Positions 1 through 8,620 of a stretch of DNA of 64,000 bases are shown here, one piece after another. The notes beneath the pieces are model-generated. The model was given only the letters and a program-made list of their open reading frames with translations. It did not search any database and had not been told where the DNA came from. Positions within the stretch are counted from its first letter, which is position 1, and the number at the start of each line of letters is the position of its first letter. The stretch covers positions 140,297 to 204,296 of the forward strand of contig NZ_CAJYGK010000086.1 in assembly GCF_913773725.1 (NCBI RefSeq). The letters are read 5' to 3'. Source of the DNA: an uncultured Aquabacterium sp. (GTDB lineage Bacteria > Pseudomonadota > Gammaproteobacteria > Burkholderiales > Burkholderiaceae_C). Both the position numbers and the translations under genes were made by a program.

Positions 1-717
1 CCGGGCCACCGCCTGGCCGGCATATGCCGCGGGCGTGGGTGGATGCGACCCGACGCCGTCGGTCGATGCCGGCATGGCCGCGAACAGATCCTCGGCGTGG
101 CTCATCCACGCGTCGACGTCGAAGTGGCCGGCCGCGACGACAACCGTGTTGTCGGCCACGTAATGCCGCTGCACATGGCGAACCAGATCGTCGCGCGTGA
201 AGCCCTCGATGTTCTCGACCGTGCCGATGACGGGCATGCCCATGGGATGGCCCCCCCAGATGGCGCGGTCGAGCAGGTCGTTGCCACTGTCGTCGGGGTC
301 TTCGTCGTACTCGATGGCTTCCTGGCGGATCACCTCCAGTTCGCGCTGCAGTTCAACTTCGGGAAACGTGCTGTGGAGCACGATGTCGGCCGTCATGCCG
401 AGCAGTTGCTGCGCGTGCGCGCCCAGGCCGGTCATGAAATAGCCGGTGCTGTCCTTGCCCGTGTAGGCGTTGACGTCCGCGCCCAGCCGCTCCGCATCCA
501 GGTTGATCGCCTGCACGGAACGCGTGGTGGTGCCCTTGAAGGCCATGTGCTCAAGGACATGGCCGATGCCATTGGTGGCGGGCGTTTCGTCGCGAGACCC
601 GACGCGCAGGAAGACGCCCACGCTGACGCTCCGTACGTGGGGCATGGGAAGGGCCAACAGCCGGACACCGTTGGGCAGCGTACGGAGAAGCGGCTGGGTA
701 CCAATTTCATCTTGCAT
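1..717 (-). CDS. M16 family zinc metallopeptidase, N-terminal part (runs off window)
   Basis: The reverse strand reads open from an ATG at 717 to the window edge (239 codons), so the C-terminal part is missing. The protein belongs to the pitrilysin/mitochondrial processing peptidase family (M16). It carries the inverted zinc motif HVLEH at residues 53-57 (H53, E56 catalytic, H57). A further acidic segment near residues 126-137 contains E133, where the third zinc ligand is expected. No signal peptide is visible in the first 25 residues, so I infer a cytoplasmic or processing-type member. The start is chosen because the conserved N-terminal strand (LPNGVRLLALP) begins about 14 residues after it. 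The 150 bp before norR hold nothing recognisable. Confidence 0.85.
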   Translation of the reverse strand, partial: MQDEIGTQPLLRTLPNGVRLLALPMPHVRSVSVGVFLRVGSRDETPATNGIGHVLEHMAFKGTTTRSVQAINLDAERLGADVNAYTGKDSTGYFMTGLGAHAQQLLGMTADIVLHSTFPEVELQRELEVIRQEAIEYDEDPDDSGNDLLDRAIWGGHPMGMPVIGTVENIEGFTRDDLVRHVQRHYVADNTVVVAAGHFDVDAWMSHAEDLFAAMPASTDGVGSHPPTPAAYAGQAVAR

Positions 718-867
718 GGCCCATTGTCGCCGCGACCTGGGCTCACCGGATGCGTGCTTCCTGCCCTGCCCCTGATGCTGAAGTGCGAACGCACTCCACT
801 GGCGCCATGACAACTGCCGTCATCCCTCTCCCAGCATTGCGTCATTGGGAAGGGCAGATCGGTGCGC

Positions 868-2448
868 TCACTTCAAGCCCAACCGCTTCGCCAGCTTGTG
901 GAGGTTGCTCGCATCCAGCCCCAGCTGGCGTGCTGCCATCGCCCAGTTTCCATCGGTGTGCCGCAATGCCTGCCGGATGGCCTGGCGTTGAAGCTGATCG
1001 ACCTGTTCGTGCAGGGTCACCGGCTGGGGTTTTTCATGGTCGTCGGCGGGACATCGCATCGCCGGCTCATCTGATGAGGCACCGACGAGGGTGTCGAAAG
1101 ACAGATCCAGCAGGTCCACCGTCAGCGTGGCGATGTCGCTGCGGCTTACCCCGCGCGTCAACAGTTTGAGCGCCGCCCGGCCGATCACGTGCTCCAGCTC
1201 GCGCACGTTGCCGGGCCACGGATAGGCCAGCAACGCGGCCTCGGCGGCGGCATCCAGCCTCAGGCTGCGCAGGCCCAGCCGAGCCCGGTTCACCTCCAGG
1301 AAGTGGCCGGCCAGCAGCAGGATGTCGTCGCCGCGGTCGCGCAGCGGCGGCACGTGCACCGGGTACACCGAAAGCCGGTGGTACAGGTCGGCGCGGAAGG
1401 TGCCATCGGCCACGGCATCGCGCAGCGCCCGGTTGGTGGCCGCCACGATGCGCACATCCACCTTCACCGGCTTGTCGGCCCCCAGGCGCTGCACCTCGCC
1501 GTTCTGCAGGGTGCGCAGCAATTTGGCCTGGATGGTGAGCGGCAACTCGCCCACCTCGTCCAAGAACACGGTGCCGCCGCGGGCCGCTTCGAAGCGCCCG
1601 GCACGGTCGGTGGTGGCGCCGGAGAAGGCGCCACGCACATGACCGAACAGTTCGCTTTCTGCCAGCGACTCGGGCAGCGCCGCGCAGTTCACATGGACCA
1701 TGGGTTTGCCCGCGCGCGGCGAGTGCTCGTGCACGCGGCTGGCGAACAGGTCCTTGCCCACCCCGGTCTCGCCCATCAGCAGCACAGGCAGGTCGGACTG
1801 GGCCACCACGTCCACCTCGTGCAGCACCTGCTGCAGCGCCGGGCTGTGGCCGATCAGGCCCAGCCGCGCGCCGCCGATGGGGATGCGCCCCGTCTGCTCG
1901 GGCTCGGCCACCCGGGCCTGCCGCAGGGCCTGCACTTCCTGTTCGAGCTGGCTCATGCGCACGGCGGCCGCCACCCAAGGCAGACATTGAAGCAAGGCCT
2001 CTCGGGCGCTGTCGTTGAAGGTGCCAGGGCGCAAAGCGTCGAGCGTGAGCACACCCCATCGATGGCCGTCGATCATCACGCTGGCACCCATGCAGTCATG
2101 CACCGGCAAGGGCTCGCCCGCCATGGCGTCGACCAGCCCGTCGTAGGGGTCGGGCAAGGTGCTGGCGTGTTCGAAGTGCACCACGCCGCGTCCCAGCAGG
2201 ATGGCTGACAAGCGCGGGTGCTGCGCAATCACGAAGGCCCGGCCCATGGCGTCACGCGTCAGCCCATCGACGGCCACAGGGCGCAGCCGCTCGCCCTCTT
2301 CCTGCAGCAAGGCCACGGCGTGACAGGCGAACTGCGCTTTCAGTTGCGACACCAGCCGCTGCAAGCGCACCGCCCGGGGCAAGGTGACCGCCAGATCGGC
2401 CCAGCCCAGGGTCGCCATCGTGGTGATATCTACCCTTTGAATGGTCAT
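868..2448 (-). CDS. norR: NorR, nitric-oxide-responsive sigma-54 activator
   Basis: NorR senses NO through a non-haem iron in its N-terminal GAF domain and then activates sigma-54 promoters. The domain order fits: GAF (about residues 15-170), AAA+ ATPase with Walker A GETGVGKD and the sigma-54 contact loop GAFSGA (about 185-430), and a C-terminal Fis-type helix-turn-helix (last 50 residues). The gene is divergent from norA, whose promoter region carries three NorR sites. Start is uncertain. ATG 2448 has a good AGGG ribosome site, but ATG 2418 would leave all three operators outside the gene and gives an N-terminus nearer to that of known NorR; a GTG at 2454 is also possible. The family assignment is secure. 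Confidence 0.93.
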   Translation of the reverse strand: MTIQRVDITTMATLGWADLAVTLPRAVRLQRLVSQLKAQFACHAVALLQEEGERLRPVAVDGLTRDAMGRAFVIAQHPRLSAILLGRGVVHFEHASTLPDPYDGLVDAMAGEPLPVHDCMGASVMIDGHRWGVLTLDALRPGTFNDSAREALLQCLPWVAAAVRMSQLEQEVQALRQARVAEPEQTGRIPIGGARLGLIGHSPALQQVLHEVDVVAQSDLPVLLMGETGVGKDLFASRVHEHSPRAGKPMVHVNCAALPESLAESELFGHVRGAFSGATTDRAGRFEAARGGTVFLDEVGELPLTIQAKLLRTLQNGEVQRLGADKPVKVDVRIVAATNRALRDAVADGTFRADLYHRLSVYPVHVPPLRDRGDDILLLAGHFLEVNRARLGLRSLRLDAAAEAALLAYPWPGNVRELEHVIGRAALKLLTRGVSRSDIATLTVDLLDLSFDTLVGASSDEPAMRCPADDHEKPQPVTLHEQVDQLQRQAIRQALRHTDGNWAMAARQLGLDASNLHKLAKRLGLK

Positions 2449-2479
2449 TTTCACCCTATTTGATAGGGTTTATTCTACC
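2422..2479. promoter_or_regulatory. Three NorR operator sites (GGT-N7-ACC)
   Basis: Three copies of GGT-N7-ACC lie at 2422-2434 (GGTGATATCTACC), 2443-2455 (GGTCATTTTCACC) and 2467-2479 (GGTTTATTCTACC), with centres 21 and 24 bp apart. This is the established NorR enhancer consensus, and three sites is the known number in front of norA/norV-type promoters. They lie 43-100 bp upstream of the -24/-12 element of norA and overlap or precede the norR start, so autoregulation of norR is likely. Confidence 0.85.
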
Positions 2480-2521
2480 CTTTGTTTAGCCAAGTAATTG
2501 ATTTTCAAGGGAGGAGAAACG

Positions 2522-2535
2522 GGCCCGGGCTTTGC
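2522..2535 (+). promoter_or_regulatory. Sigma-54 -24/-12 promoter of norA
   Basis: GGCCCGGGCTTTGC has the invariant GG and GC separated by 10 bp, with a TTTGC -12 box. The -24 half is a poor match to TGGCAC. It lies correctly between the NorR sites and the norA ribosome site (AAGGAG, 2558-2563), with the expected start of transcription near 2546. Confidence 0.6.
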
Positions 2536-2572
2536 GCTAGGGAAGGCATCTCACACGAAGGAGTCCTTCACC

Positions 2573-3226
2573 ATGAACCACGCCGACGAATCCCTGGGCC
2601 TGCTGGCCCGCACCATCCCGGGCGCCACCAAGGTGTTCCACGAATACCACCTCGACTTCTGCTGCGGTGGCAAGCAGACCCTGCAACAGGCGGCCGACAA
2701 GGCCGGCATCGATGCCGCCCGCATCGTCGCGCAACTGGCCCGGCTGCAACCGCAGGCCGATGGGGCCGTGGACTGGACCGACGCGCCCACCCCGGCACTC
2801 ATCGAGCACATCCTCGAGCGCTTCCACGCACGCCACCGCGAGCAGCTGCCCGAGTTGATCCGCCTGGCCCGCCGCGTGGAATCCGTGCACGGCGATCGGC
2901 CTGAGTGTCCCTTGGGGCTGGCCGACCACCTCGAGAACATGCTGCAAGAACTCGAGAGCCACATGCAGAAGGAAGAGATGGTGCTGTTCCCGATGCTGCA
3001 ACGCGGTCAGACCGACATGGCCGTCATGCCGGTCCAGGTGATGCGGCACGAGCACGATCACCACGGCGGCGAACTGGCCAAGCTGGAGGCGCTCACCAAC
3101 GGCATCACCCTGCCCCGCGGTGCCTGCAACACCTGGCGCGCGCTGTACCTGGGGCTGCAAACCCTGCGTGAAGACCTGATGGAGCACATCCACCTCGAGA
3201 ACAACGTGCTGTTCGATCGCGTCTGA
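2573..3226 (+). CDS. norA: NorA / YtfE-type di-iron iron-sulfur cluster repair protein
   Basis: Di-iron hemerythrin-like protein of the RIC family (YtfE, ScdA, DnrN; NorA of Cupriavidus). It repairs Fe-S clusters after nitrosative stress and binds NO. The N-terminal ScdA domain ends with the CCGG motif near residue 30. The C-terminal hemerythrin fold carries spaced His/Glu ligands (HARHRE, HLENMLQELESHMQKEE, HEHDHHGGE, HIHLEN). ATG 2573 is chosen for its AAGGAG at 2558-2563, giving 217 residues, the usual family length. Divergent norR with three operators shows NO control. In Cupriavidus norA is followed by the NO reductase gene norB. No norB follows here. Confidence 0.92.
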   Translation: MNHADESLGLLARTIPGATKVFHEYHLDFCCGGKQTLQQAADKAGIDAARIVAQLARLQPQADGAVDWTDAPTPALIEHILERFHARHREQLPELIRLARRVESVHGDRPECPLGLADHLENMLQELESHMQKEEMVLFPMLQRGQTDMAVMPVQVMRHEHDHHGGELAKLEALTNGITLPRGACNTWRALYLGLQTLREDLMEHIHLENNVLFDRV

Positions 3227-3235
3227 CGCGGACAA

Positions 3236-3296
3236 GGCAATGCGGCGATCCGTGATGCATGCCGCACCGGTTTTCCGGATCTCGGCATTGCCCTTT
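3236..3296 (+). terminator. Possible terminator after norA
   Basis: GGCAATGC (3236-3243) pairs with GCATTGCC (3285-3292) and is followed by CTTTCTT. The intervening DNA forms further small hairpins (GCGGC/GCCGC, CCGG-TTTT-CCGG). The tract is only partly T, so a weak or processed terminator is the most that can be said. Confidence 0.35.
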
Positions 3297-3332
3297 CTTA
3301 TCTGAGGACCGCTTCAGCACGCGCCCCACATA

Positions 3333-6080
3333 GTGACGGTGGCATCGCCACGCCACCGTACCGTGAAGCTCTATTCCTCCCTCAGCATCCAGGGCCGCGT
3401 CACCCTCTGGGCCACCATCATCGTCCTCTTCGGGGTGGCGGTGCTGTCGGCGGCCGGCATCTCGGTTTTGCGGTCTGATCTGCGCCAGGCAGCGTTTGCG
3501 GCTCAGGGCGCGCTGGTCGGCAGCGTGGCGGAGGACCTCGATGAAAAGCTGCTGTTGCGCAAGCGGGCGGTGCTCACGGTGGCGCAGACGATCAATGCCG
3601 AACTGCTGCCCGAGCCCGCGGCGCTGCGGGCCGACTTCTCTCACAGAAAGCTGTTTCAGAGCCTGTTCGACATCGTTGTGATCACCGACGCCACAGGCCG
3701 TGTGATCACCGAATGGCCGGTGCGCCCGAACGAAGGCGTGATCTCCGTCGCAGACCGAGCCTACTTTCAGAAGGCGATGCGCACGGGCGAGGTCGTGATC
3801 TCGGAGCCGCTGGCCAACAAGATGACCGGCGAGCCGACCTTGGTGTTTGCTGCCCCGATTCGCGACGCGCACGGCAGAGTCGCAGGCGCCCTGCTGGGCA
3901 GCCTCATCCTGACCCGCGACAACTTTTTGGCATCCCTGCGCGAGACCCGTGTGGGCCAGGGTGGCTACTTCTATCTGGCCTCGAAAGGCGAGGCACCGCG
4001 GTTCGTGCTTCACCACGACGTGAAGCGCATCATGAGCCCGGTGCCGCCGGCCTCGGTCAGCCAGCCCCTGCATCAGGCCCTGGCCGGCTTCGAGGGCACG
4101 ATCGAAGGCGTGAACAGCCAGGGTCTGAAGGCGCTGTACACCTTCAAGTCATTGACCTCGGTCCCCTGGGTGCTGTGCGGGGCCTACCCGACGGCGGAAG
4201 CCTATGCCCCCATCGAGTCCCGCTCGGACCAGTTGCTGGTGGGGGCGGTGGTGTTCGCCGGCCTGGGGGGCCTGCTGATGGGCGCGGTGACGCGCAGGCA
4301 ACTGCGCCCGCTGGTGCAGCTGAAGCGGGAACTGCAGGCAGCCACCCAAGGCAATGACCAGCCCCTGCCCCTGCAATCCGGCCCGAAGGACCTGCGCGAA
4401 CTGGCAGAGGTCTACAACGCCGTGCGGCTGCACAAGCAGCAGGCCGAGTCGGCACAACTCGACATCCAGCGCCGGCTTCGCGCGGTGCTGGAGCACGCGG
4501 GCGATGCCTTCGTCAGCATCGACGCGAACGGGGGCATCACCGAGTGGAACCAGGAAGCCGAGGAGACGTTCGGCTGGCCGCGGGCCCACGTTCTCGGGCT
4601 GCCGTTGGATCAGGTGCTGATCCCGGCCGAACACCGCCACGCACACAACCGCGGTTTCTCACACTTCCTCGGATCGGGCATGGGCCCCGTCATCGGCCAG
4701 CGCATCGAGGTGATGGCCCTTCACCGGACCGGCCGGCTCATCCCCGTCGAGCTGTCCGTGTCGGCGCTGAAGGAAGGGGGGCAGTGGATTGCCCATGCGT
4801 TCATGCGCGACATCTCGGATCGCAAGGCATGGGAAGAGAAACTGGCGGCCAGCGAGCGTCACCTGCGCGACATCATGGACAACATGCCCGCGGAGATCGC
4901 GGTGATGGACCGACAGGGGCGTTTCATCAGCGTCAACACCCACCGCGCCCGCACGCTGGGTCTGCCGGAACGCGCGCTGCTCGGAGCGGCTGCGCGCGAC
5001 TTTCTCGACAAGGAAGAGCGCCAGGTGATCGAGCCCTGGTTCAGGCAGGCGCTCGCAGGGCACGCCGTTCAGTTCGAGACCACCCGCAAGCGCGATGGCA
5101 AGCGCCACCAGCTGCACTATTTCATTCCGGACAAGGGCCCGGACGGCGAGGTGTGTGGCGTCTATGAGATGACGCTGGACATCACCGACCGCAAGGAAGC
5201 GGAACAGCTGCTGGCCACCAACCAGGCGCAGCTGCGGGCCATCACGAACAACCTGCCCGTGTTGATCGCCTACATCGACACAGCAGGCATCTACCGCTTC
5301 TGCAACGCCACGTTCGAGCAGTGGTTCGGCCGCCCGGTTGCCGACATCGTGAACCGGCCACTCGATGCCCTGCTGAGGGACGAAACGTGGACCCGCAAGC
5401 TGAGATCGGCGCTGTGCGGCGAACGGGTCGAGTTCACCACGCAGCTGCAGCACGGAGACACGCACCGCCACGTGATGGCGCTCTACATCCCGGACCTTGG
5501 CGCGTCGGGCGAGGTGCATGGCGTGCACGCGCTGACCTTCGACATCACCCAGTCCAAGGTCTACGAGCAGCAGCTGCTTGAACTGGCGCGGCACGACAGC
5601 CTGACCGGCCTGCCCAATCGCCGCTACTTCGAAGAGAAGCTCGATGAAGCGATGGCGCGGGCGCGCCGATCGGGCCGGGCGATGGCCTTGCTGTATCTGG
5701 ACCTGGACCGCTTCAAGCACATCAACGACACACGTGGCCACGGTGTGGGTGACGACCTGCTCAAGGGCTTTGCGCAACGGCTGGTGGCTTCCGTGCGCAC
5801 GACCGACGCCGTGTGCCGGCTGGCGGGAGACGAGTTCACCGTCATCCTGGAGGGCCTGCACCATGAGGACGAGGCCACGCTGGTGGCCGGCAAGATCGAA
5901 CGGGCCATGGAAGAACCGATGCAGGTTCAGGACGGGGTTGTGCAGACCTCCACCAGCATCGGCGTGGCGGTGTTTTCCGGGGGTGCTGGAACCGGCGCCG
6001 CGCTGCTGGACAAGGCCGATCAGGCGCTCTATGCGGCCAAGCGCGCCGGCCGCGCCACCTTCCACGTGACGACGTTCTGA
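3333..6080 (+). CDS. Membrane diguanylate cyclase: dCache sensor, three PAS domains, GGDEF
   Basis: 915-residue sensor enzyme predicted to make cyclic di-GMP. After a short N-terminus it has a membrane segment (about 22-45), a periplasmic dCache-like domain (about 50-290), a second membrane segment (about 300-320) and a linker. Three PAS modules follow (about 375-490, 505-620, 630-740), then a GGDEF domain (about 750-915). The active-site loop reads AGDEF, an allowed variant, and RTTD five residues upstream is an intact inhibitory I-site. No EAL domain is present. The start is a GTG with no clear ribosome site; a second GTG at 3363 is an alternative. It follows norA at 106 bp with a possible terminator between, so co-transcription is unlikely. 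Confidence 0.88.
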   Translation: MTVASPRHRTVKLYSSLSIQGRVTLWATIIVLFGVAVLSAAGISVLRSDLRQAAFAAQGALVGSVAEDLDEKLLLRKRAVLTVAQTINAELLPEPAALRADFSHRKLFQSLFDIVVITDATGRVITEWPVRPNEGVISVADRAYFQKAMRTGEVVISEPLANKMTGEPTLVFAAPIRDAHGRVAGALLGSLILTRDNFLASLRETRVGQGGYFYLASKGEAPRFVLHHDVKRIMSPVPPASVSQPLHQALAGFEGTIEGVNSQGLKALYTFKSLTSVPWVLCGAYPTAEAYAPIESRSDQLLVGAVVFAGLGGLLMGAVTRRQLRPLVQLKRELQAATQGNDQPLPLQSGPKDLRELAEVYNAVRLHKQQAESAQLDIQRRLRAVLEHAGDAFVSIDANGGITEWNQEAEETFGWPRAHVLGLPLDQVLIPAEHRHAHNRGFSHFLGSGMGPVIGQRIEVMALHRTGRLIPVELSVSALKEGGQWIAHAFMRDISDRKAWEEKLAASERHLRDIMDNMPAEIAVMDRQGRFISVNTHRARTLGLPERALLGAAARDFLDKEERQVIEPWFRQALAGHAVQFETTRKRDGKRHQLHYFIPDKGPDGEVCGVYEMTLDITDRKEAEQLLATNQAQLRAITNNLPVLIAYIDTAGIYRFCNATFEQWFGRPVADIVNRPLDALLRDETWTRKLRSALCGERVEFTTQLQHGDTHRHVMALYIPDLGASGEVHGVHALTFDITQSKVYEQQLLELARHDSLTGLPNRRYFEEKLDEAMARARRSGRAMALLYLDLDRFKHINDTRGHGVGDDLLKGFAQRLVASVRTTDAVCRLAGDEFTVILEGLHHEDEATLVAGKIERAMEEPMQVQDGVVQTSTSIGVAVFSGGAGTGAALLDKADQALYAAKRAGRATFHVTTF

Positions 6081-6098
6081 GGCGCCACGCGGCCGGCG

Positions 6099-6995
6099 TC
6101 ACGACGCGGCCGGATGCCCGGACAGCAGCGTTTCAAGCACGTCGATGCGGTGGCGATGGGGCGTCGTGATCGCATAAAAGCGCTCCTGCAGCGCGGTGGA
6201 ACGCCCCACGGCAATCAGCAGGCCCGCACGCAGTTCATCCTGCACCACCACCTCGGGCAGCACGGTGAGCCAGCCGCTGTCGCGCGCAATGAGGCGCAGC
6301 ATGGCCATGTCGTCGACTTCCGCGCGCACCCTCGGCGTGACGGCGGCCGAAGCACACAAGGCGTCGAATTGGGCGCGCAGCGCATGCCGCGGCCCGGGCA
6401 GGGCGATGTCGAGTCCATCGAGGTCTTCCGGGATGCGCAGGGTACGCCCGTGCCACCGGCTGGCCGGGCCGACCAGCGAGATGGACTGGCTTCCGAGAAA
6501 CCGGCAATGGAAGGGCCGGTCTGGGTCGGCCGGCACGGTTTCATTGGCCAGCACCACATCGAGTTGATGCTGCACGAGGCGAGCCAGCAGGCCCTCGAGC
6601 ACACCGGACTCCAGCGTCAGGACCACGTCCGGCTCGGCCAACAAGGGGCGGATCCAGTTCTCCTGGTAGTTGCGGGACAGGGTGGCCACACTGCCCACGC
6701 GCAGCCGCCGAACGCCCGCCACGCGCCCTTGAAGGCGGCCCAGCATTTCCTGCCCCAGACCGAAGATGTTGTCTGCATAGGCCTGCACGAGTTGCCCGGC
6801 ATCGGTGAGGGTCAGACGACGCCCTTCCCGGATGAACAGGTCCTCGCCCAGGCGCTCCTCGAGCTGGCGGATCTGGGAGGAGACCGCGGACTGGGCCGTG
6901 TGCAGTTCCTCGGCGGCGCGCGTCAGATGGCCCAGTTTGGCCACCCGCCAGAAGTAGAACAAGTGATGGAAATTGAGTTGGTCCAATCCGTTCAT
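6099..6995 (-). CDS. LysR-family regulator of the dab operon (NhaR/CbbR-like)
   Basis: 298-residue LysR protein: winged helix at residues 5-65 with the typical LTRAAEELHTAQSAVSSQIR recognition segment, then a type-2 periplasmic-binding-like effector domain. The LNFHHLFYFWRVAK opening is typical of the NhaR-like branch that often accompanies inorganic-carbon or ion-transport genes. The gene is divergent from dabB with 95 bp between starts, and two TATCAATG repeats lie in that gap. I infer that it controls dabBA. The effector is unknown. Confidence 0.85.
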   Translation of the reverse strand: MNGLDQLNFHHLFYFWRVAKLGHLTRAAEELHTAQSAVSSQIRQLEERLGEDLFIREGRRLTLTDAGQLVQAYADNIFGLGQEMLGRLQGRVAGVRRLRVGSVATLSRNYQENWIRPLLAEPDVVLTLESGVLEGLLARLVQHQLDVVLANETVPADPDRPFHCRFLGSQSISLVGPASRWHGRTLRIPEDLDGLDIALPGPRHALRAQFDALCASAAVTPRVRAEVDDMAMLRLIARDSGWLTVLPEVVVQDELRAGLLIAVGRSTALQERFYAITTPHRHRIDVLETLLSGHPAAS

Positions 6996-7006
6996 TCTGT
7001 TTTTCG

Positions 7007-7028
7007 TATCAATGCGTTCTTATCAATG
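7007..7028. promoter_or_regulatory. TATCAATG direct repeat, candidate LysR operator
   Basis: TATCAATG occurs at 7007-7014 and 7021-7028, a 14-bp period in an otherwise AT-rich stretch between the divergent LysR and dabB genes. LysR proteins usually bind T-N11-A type sites, so this is a plausible but unproven operator or promoter-overlapping repeat. Confidence 0.4.
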
Positions 7029-7090
7029 TAATTTACAGAACAGCCACCGGCAAGCATCATCCCGGCGTTGAGGCTGGAAAGGATCACGAG

Positions 7091-8620
7091 ATGGAAACAG
7101 CAACCTGGGCGATGTGGGCGAGCGTCCTCGCGCCCGCCGGGCTGATGGCGGCCATGGCAGCGCTGACCGGGTTGCCCTCCCTGTCGATGGCCGCACTGTG
7201 GCGTGCCTTCCTCGTGCTCTCGGTGGGCGCCGTGGGGTGGCTGGTTCTGACCCTGTGTGGCGCCGTGCCCGGTGTCAACGGCAACGGGCTCTTGCAGCCC
7301 ACACCCTTCGGGCGGATCATGGCGCTGCTGGTGCAGCTGCTCGGCACGGTCATTGGCGCCTTTTCTGCACGCTATCTGCAAGGCGAGCCGGGCCAGCGCC
7401 GCTACCTGGCCGCACTGGCCGCGGTGCTGACGGCCGTGCATCTGCTTCTGATGGCCGACCACTGGTTGCTGCTGGTGGCCGCCTGGACGGCCGTCGGGGC
7501 CGCGCTGCAACACCTGCTGTGCTTCTACCCCGAGCGCCCCTTTGCCCGGCTGGCGGCCTACAAGAAGCGCCTGGCCGACCGCGTGGCCGATGGCCTGCTG
7601 CTGGGCGCCGCGGGCCTGGCCTGGGCAGAGGTCGGCAGTGGCAGTCTGTCCGCCCTGTCCACGCACGTGGCGGCCCATGGCATGTCGGTGTCATTGCACG
7701 CCAGCGCGCTGGCTCTGGTGCTGGCGGTCATCCTGCGCACGGCCCTGCTGCCCGTGCACGGCTGGCTCATCCAGGTGATGGAAGCGCCCACCCCCGTCTC
7801 CGCCTTGCTGCATGCGGGGGTCGTCAACCTGGGCGGCTTCGTGTTGATCCGGTTTGCGCCCTTGCTGGAACAGGCCGCCCCCGCGCGGGCCGTGCTGCTG
7901 GTGTTCGGTCTGGCGACGGCGGTGCTGGGCGGCATGGTGATGCTCACGCGCATCAGCGTCAAGGTCCGGCTGGCGTGGTCCACCGTGGCCCAGATGGGCT
8001 TCATGGTGCTCGAATGTGCGCTGGGGCTTTACACCCTGGCCGCACTGCACCTGGTCGGCCACTCGCTGTACAAGGCCCATGCCTTCCTGGCCGCCTCGTC
8101 GGTCGTCCGACAGACCCGCCTTCAGGCCCTGCACGGCCCCACGCTGCCCGGCGGCGCAAGCCTGGTGCTGGCGCCGGTGGTTGCGGTGGCCACGGTGCTC
8201 GGCATCCAGATGGGGATCGGGCCGACGTCCTGGCCAGGGTGGTGGAGCGCCTTGCTGGGGCTGGCCTGGGCGCCGCTCCTCTGGTTGCCCGTCGGCTCGC
8301 CTGCACCCTGGCGGCAGGCCCTCTTCGGCATGCTCGTGGTGGGCGCACTGACGGGGCTCGCGCTGCTGGCTCACGCGGTGCCGCTCGGCATCATCGACAT
8401 GCCGCACAACGGGCTCGGCCTCATCGCCCTGTCCGGCATGGCCGCCCTGTATGTCGGCCTGGCGTTGCTGCAGCGTCAACCGCAGTGGCTCGCCCGCTGG
8501 CGCCGCTGGAGCTATGCGGGCTTCTACGTGGACGAAGCCTACACCCGCCTGGCACTGCGCCTGTGGCCCACCCGCTGGGCCCCCGCCACCGCCGACGCCA
8601 CCCAGGGAACACAACCATGA
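7091..8620 (+). CDS. dabB: DabB, membrane subunit of DAB inorganic-carbon transporter (NADH dehydrogenase subunit 5-like)
   Basis: 509-residue polytopic membrane protein of the proton-translocating antiporter/NuoL family. DabB couples the cation gradient to unidirectional hydration of CO2 to bicarbonate by DabA. About 13-14 hydrophobic segments are visible. The antiporter core signature is present around residues 205-330: VHGWLIQVMEAPTPVSALLHAGVVNLGG, given here as VHGWL, EAPTPVSALLHAG and the following helix. The ribosome site AAGGA lies at 7078-7082. The stop overlaps the dabA start (ATGA). Context with DUF2309 dabA separates it from respiratory complex I subunits. Confidence 0.9.
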   Translation: METATWAMWASVLAPAGLMAAMAALTGLPSLSMAALWRAFLVLSVGAVGWLVLTLCGAVPGVNGNGLLQPTPFGRIMALLVQLLGTVIGAFSARYLQGEPGQRRYLAALAAVLTAVHLLLMADHWLLLVAAWTAVGAALQHLLCFYPERPFARLAAYKKRLADRVADGLLLGAAGLAWAEVGSGSLSALSTHVAAHGMSVSLHASALALVLAVILRTALLPVHGWLIQVMEAPTPVSALLHAGVVNLGGFVLIRFAPLLEQAAPARAVLLVFGLATAVLGGMVMLTRISVKVRLAWSTVAQMGFMVLECALGLYTLAALHLVGHSLYKAHAFLAASSVVRQTRLQALHGPTLPGGASLVLAPVVAVATVLGIQMGIGPTSWPGWWSALLGLAWAPLLWLPVGSPAPWRQALFGMLVVGALTGLALLAHAVPLGIIDMPHNGLGLIALSGMAALYVGLALLQRQPQWLARWRRWSYAGFYVDEAYTRLALRLWPTRWAPATADATQGTQP

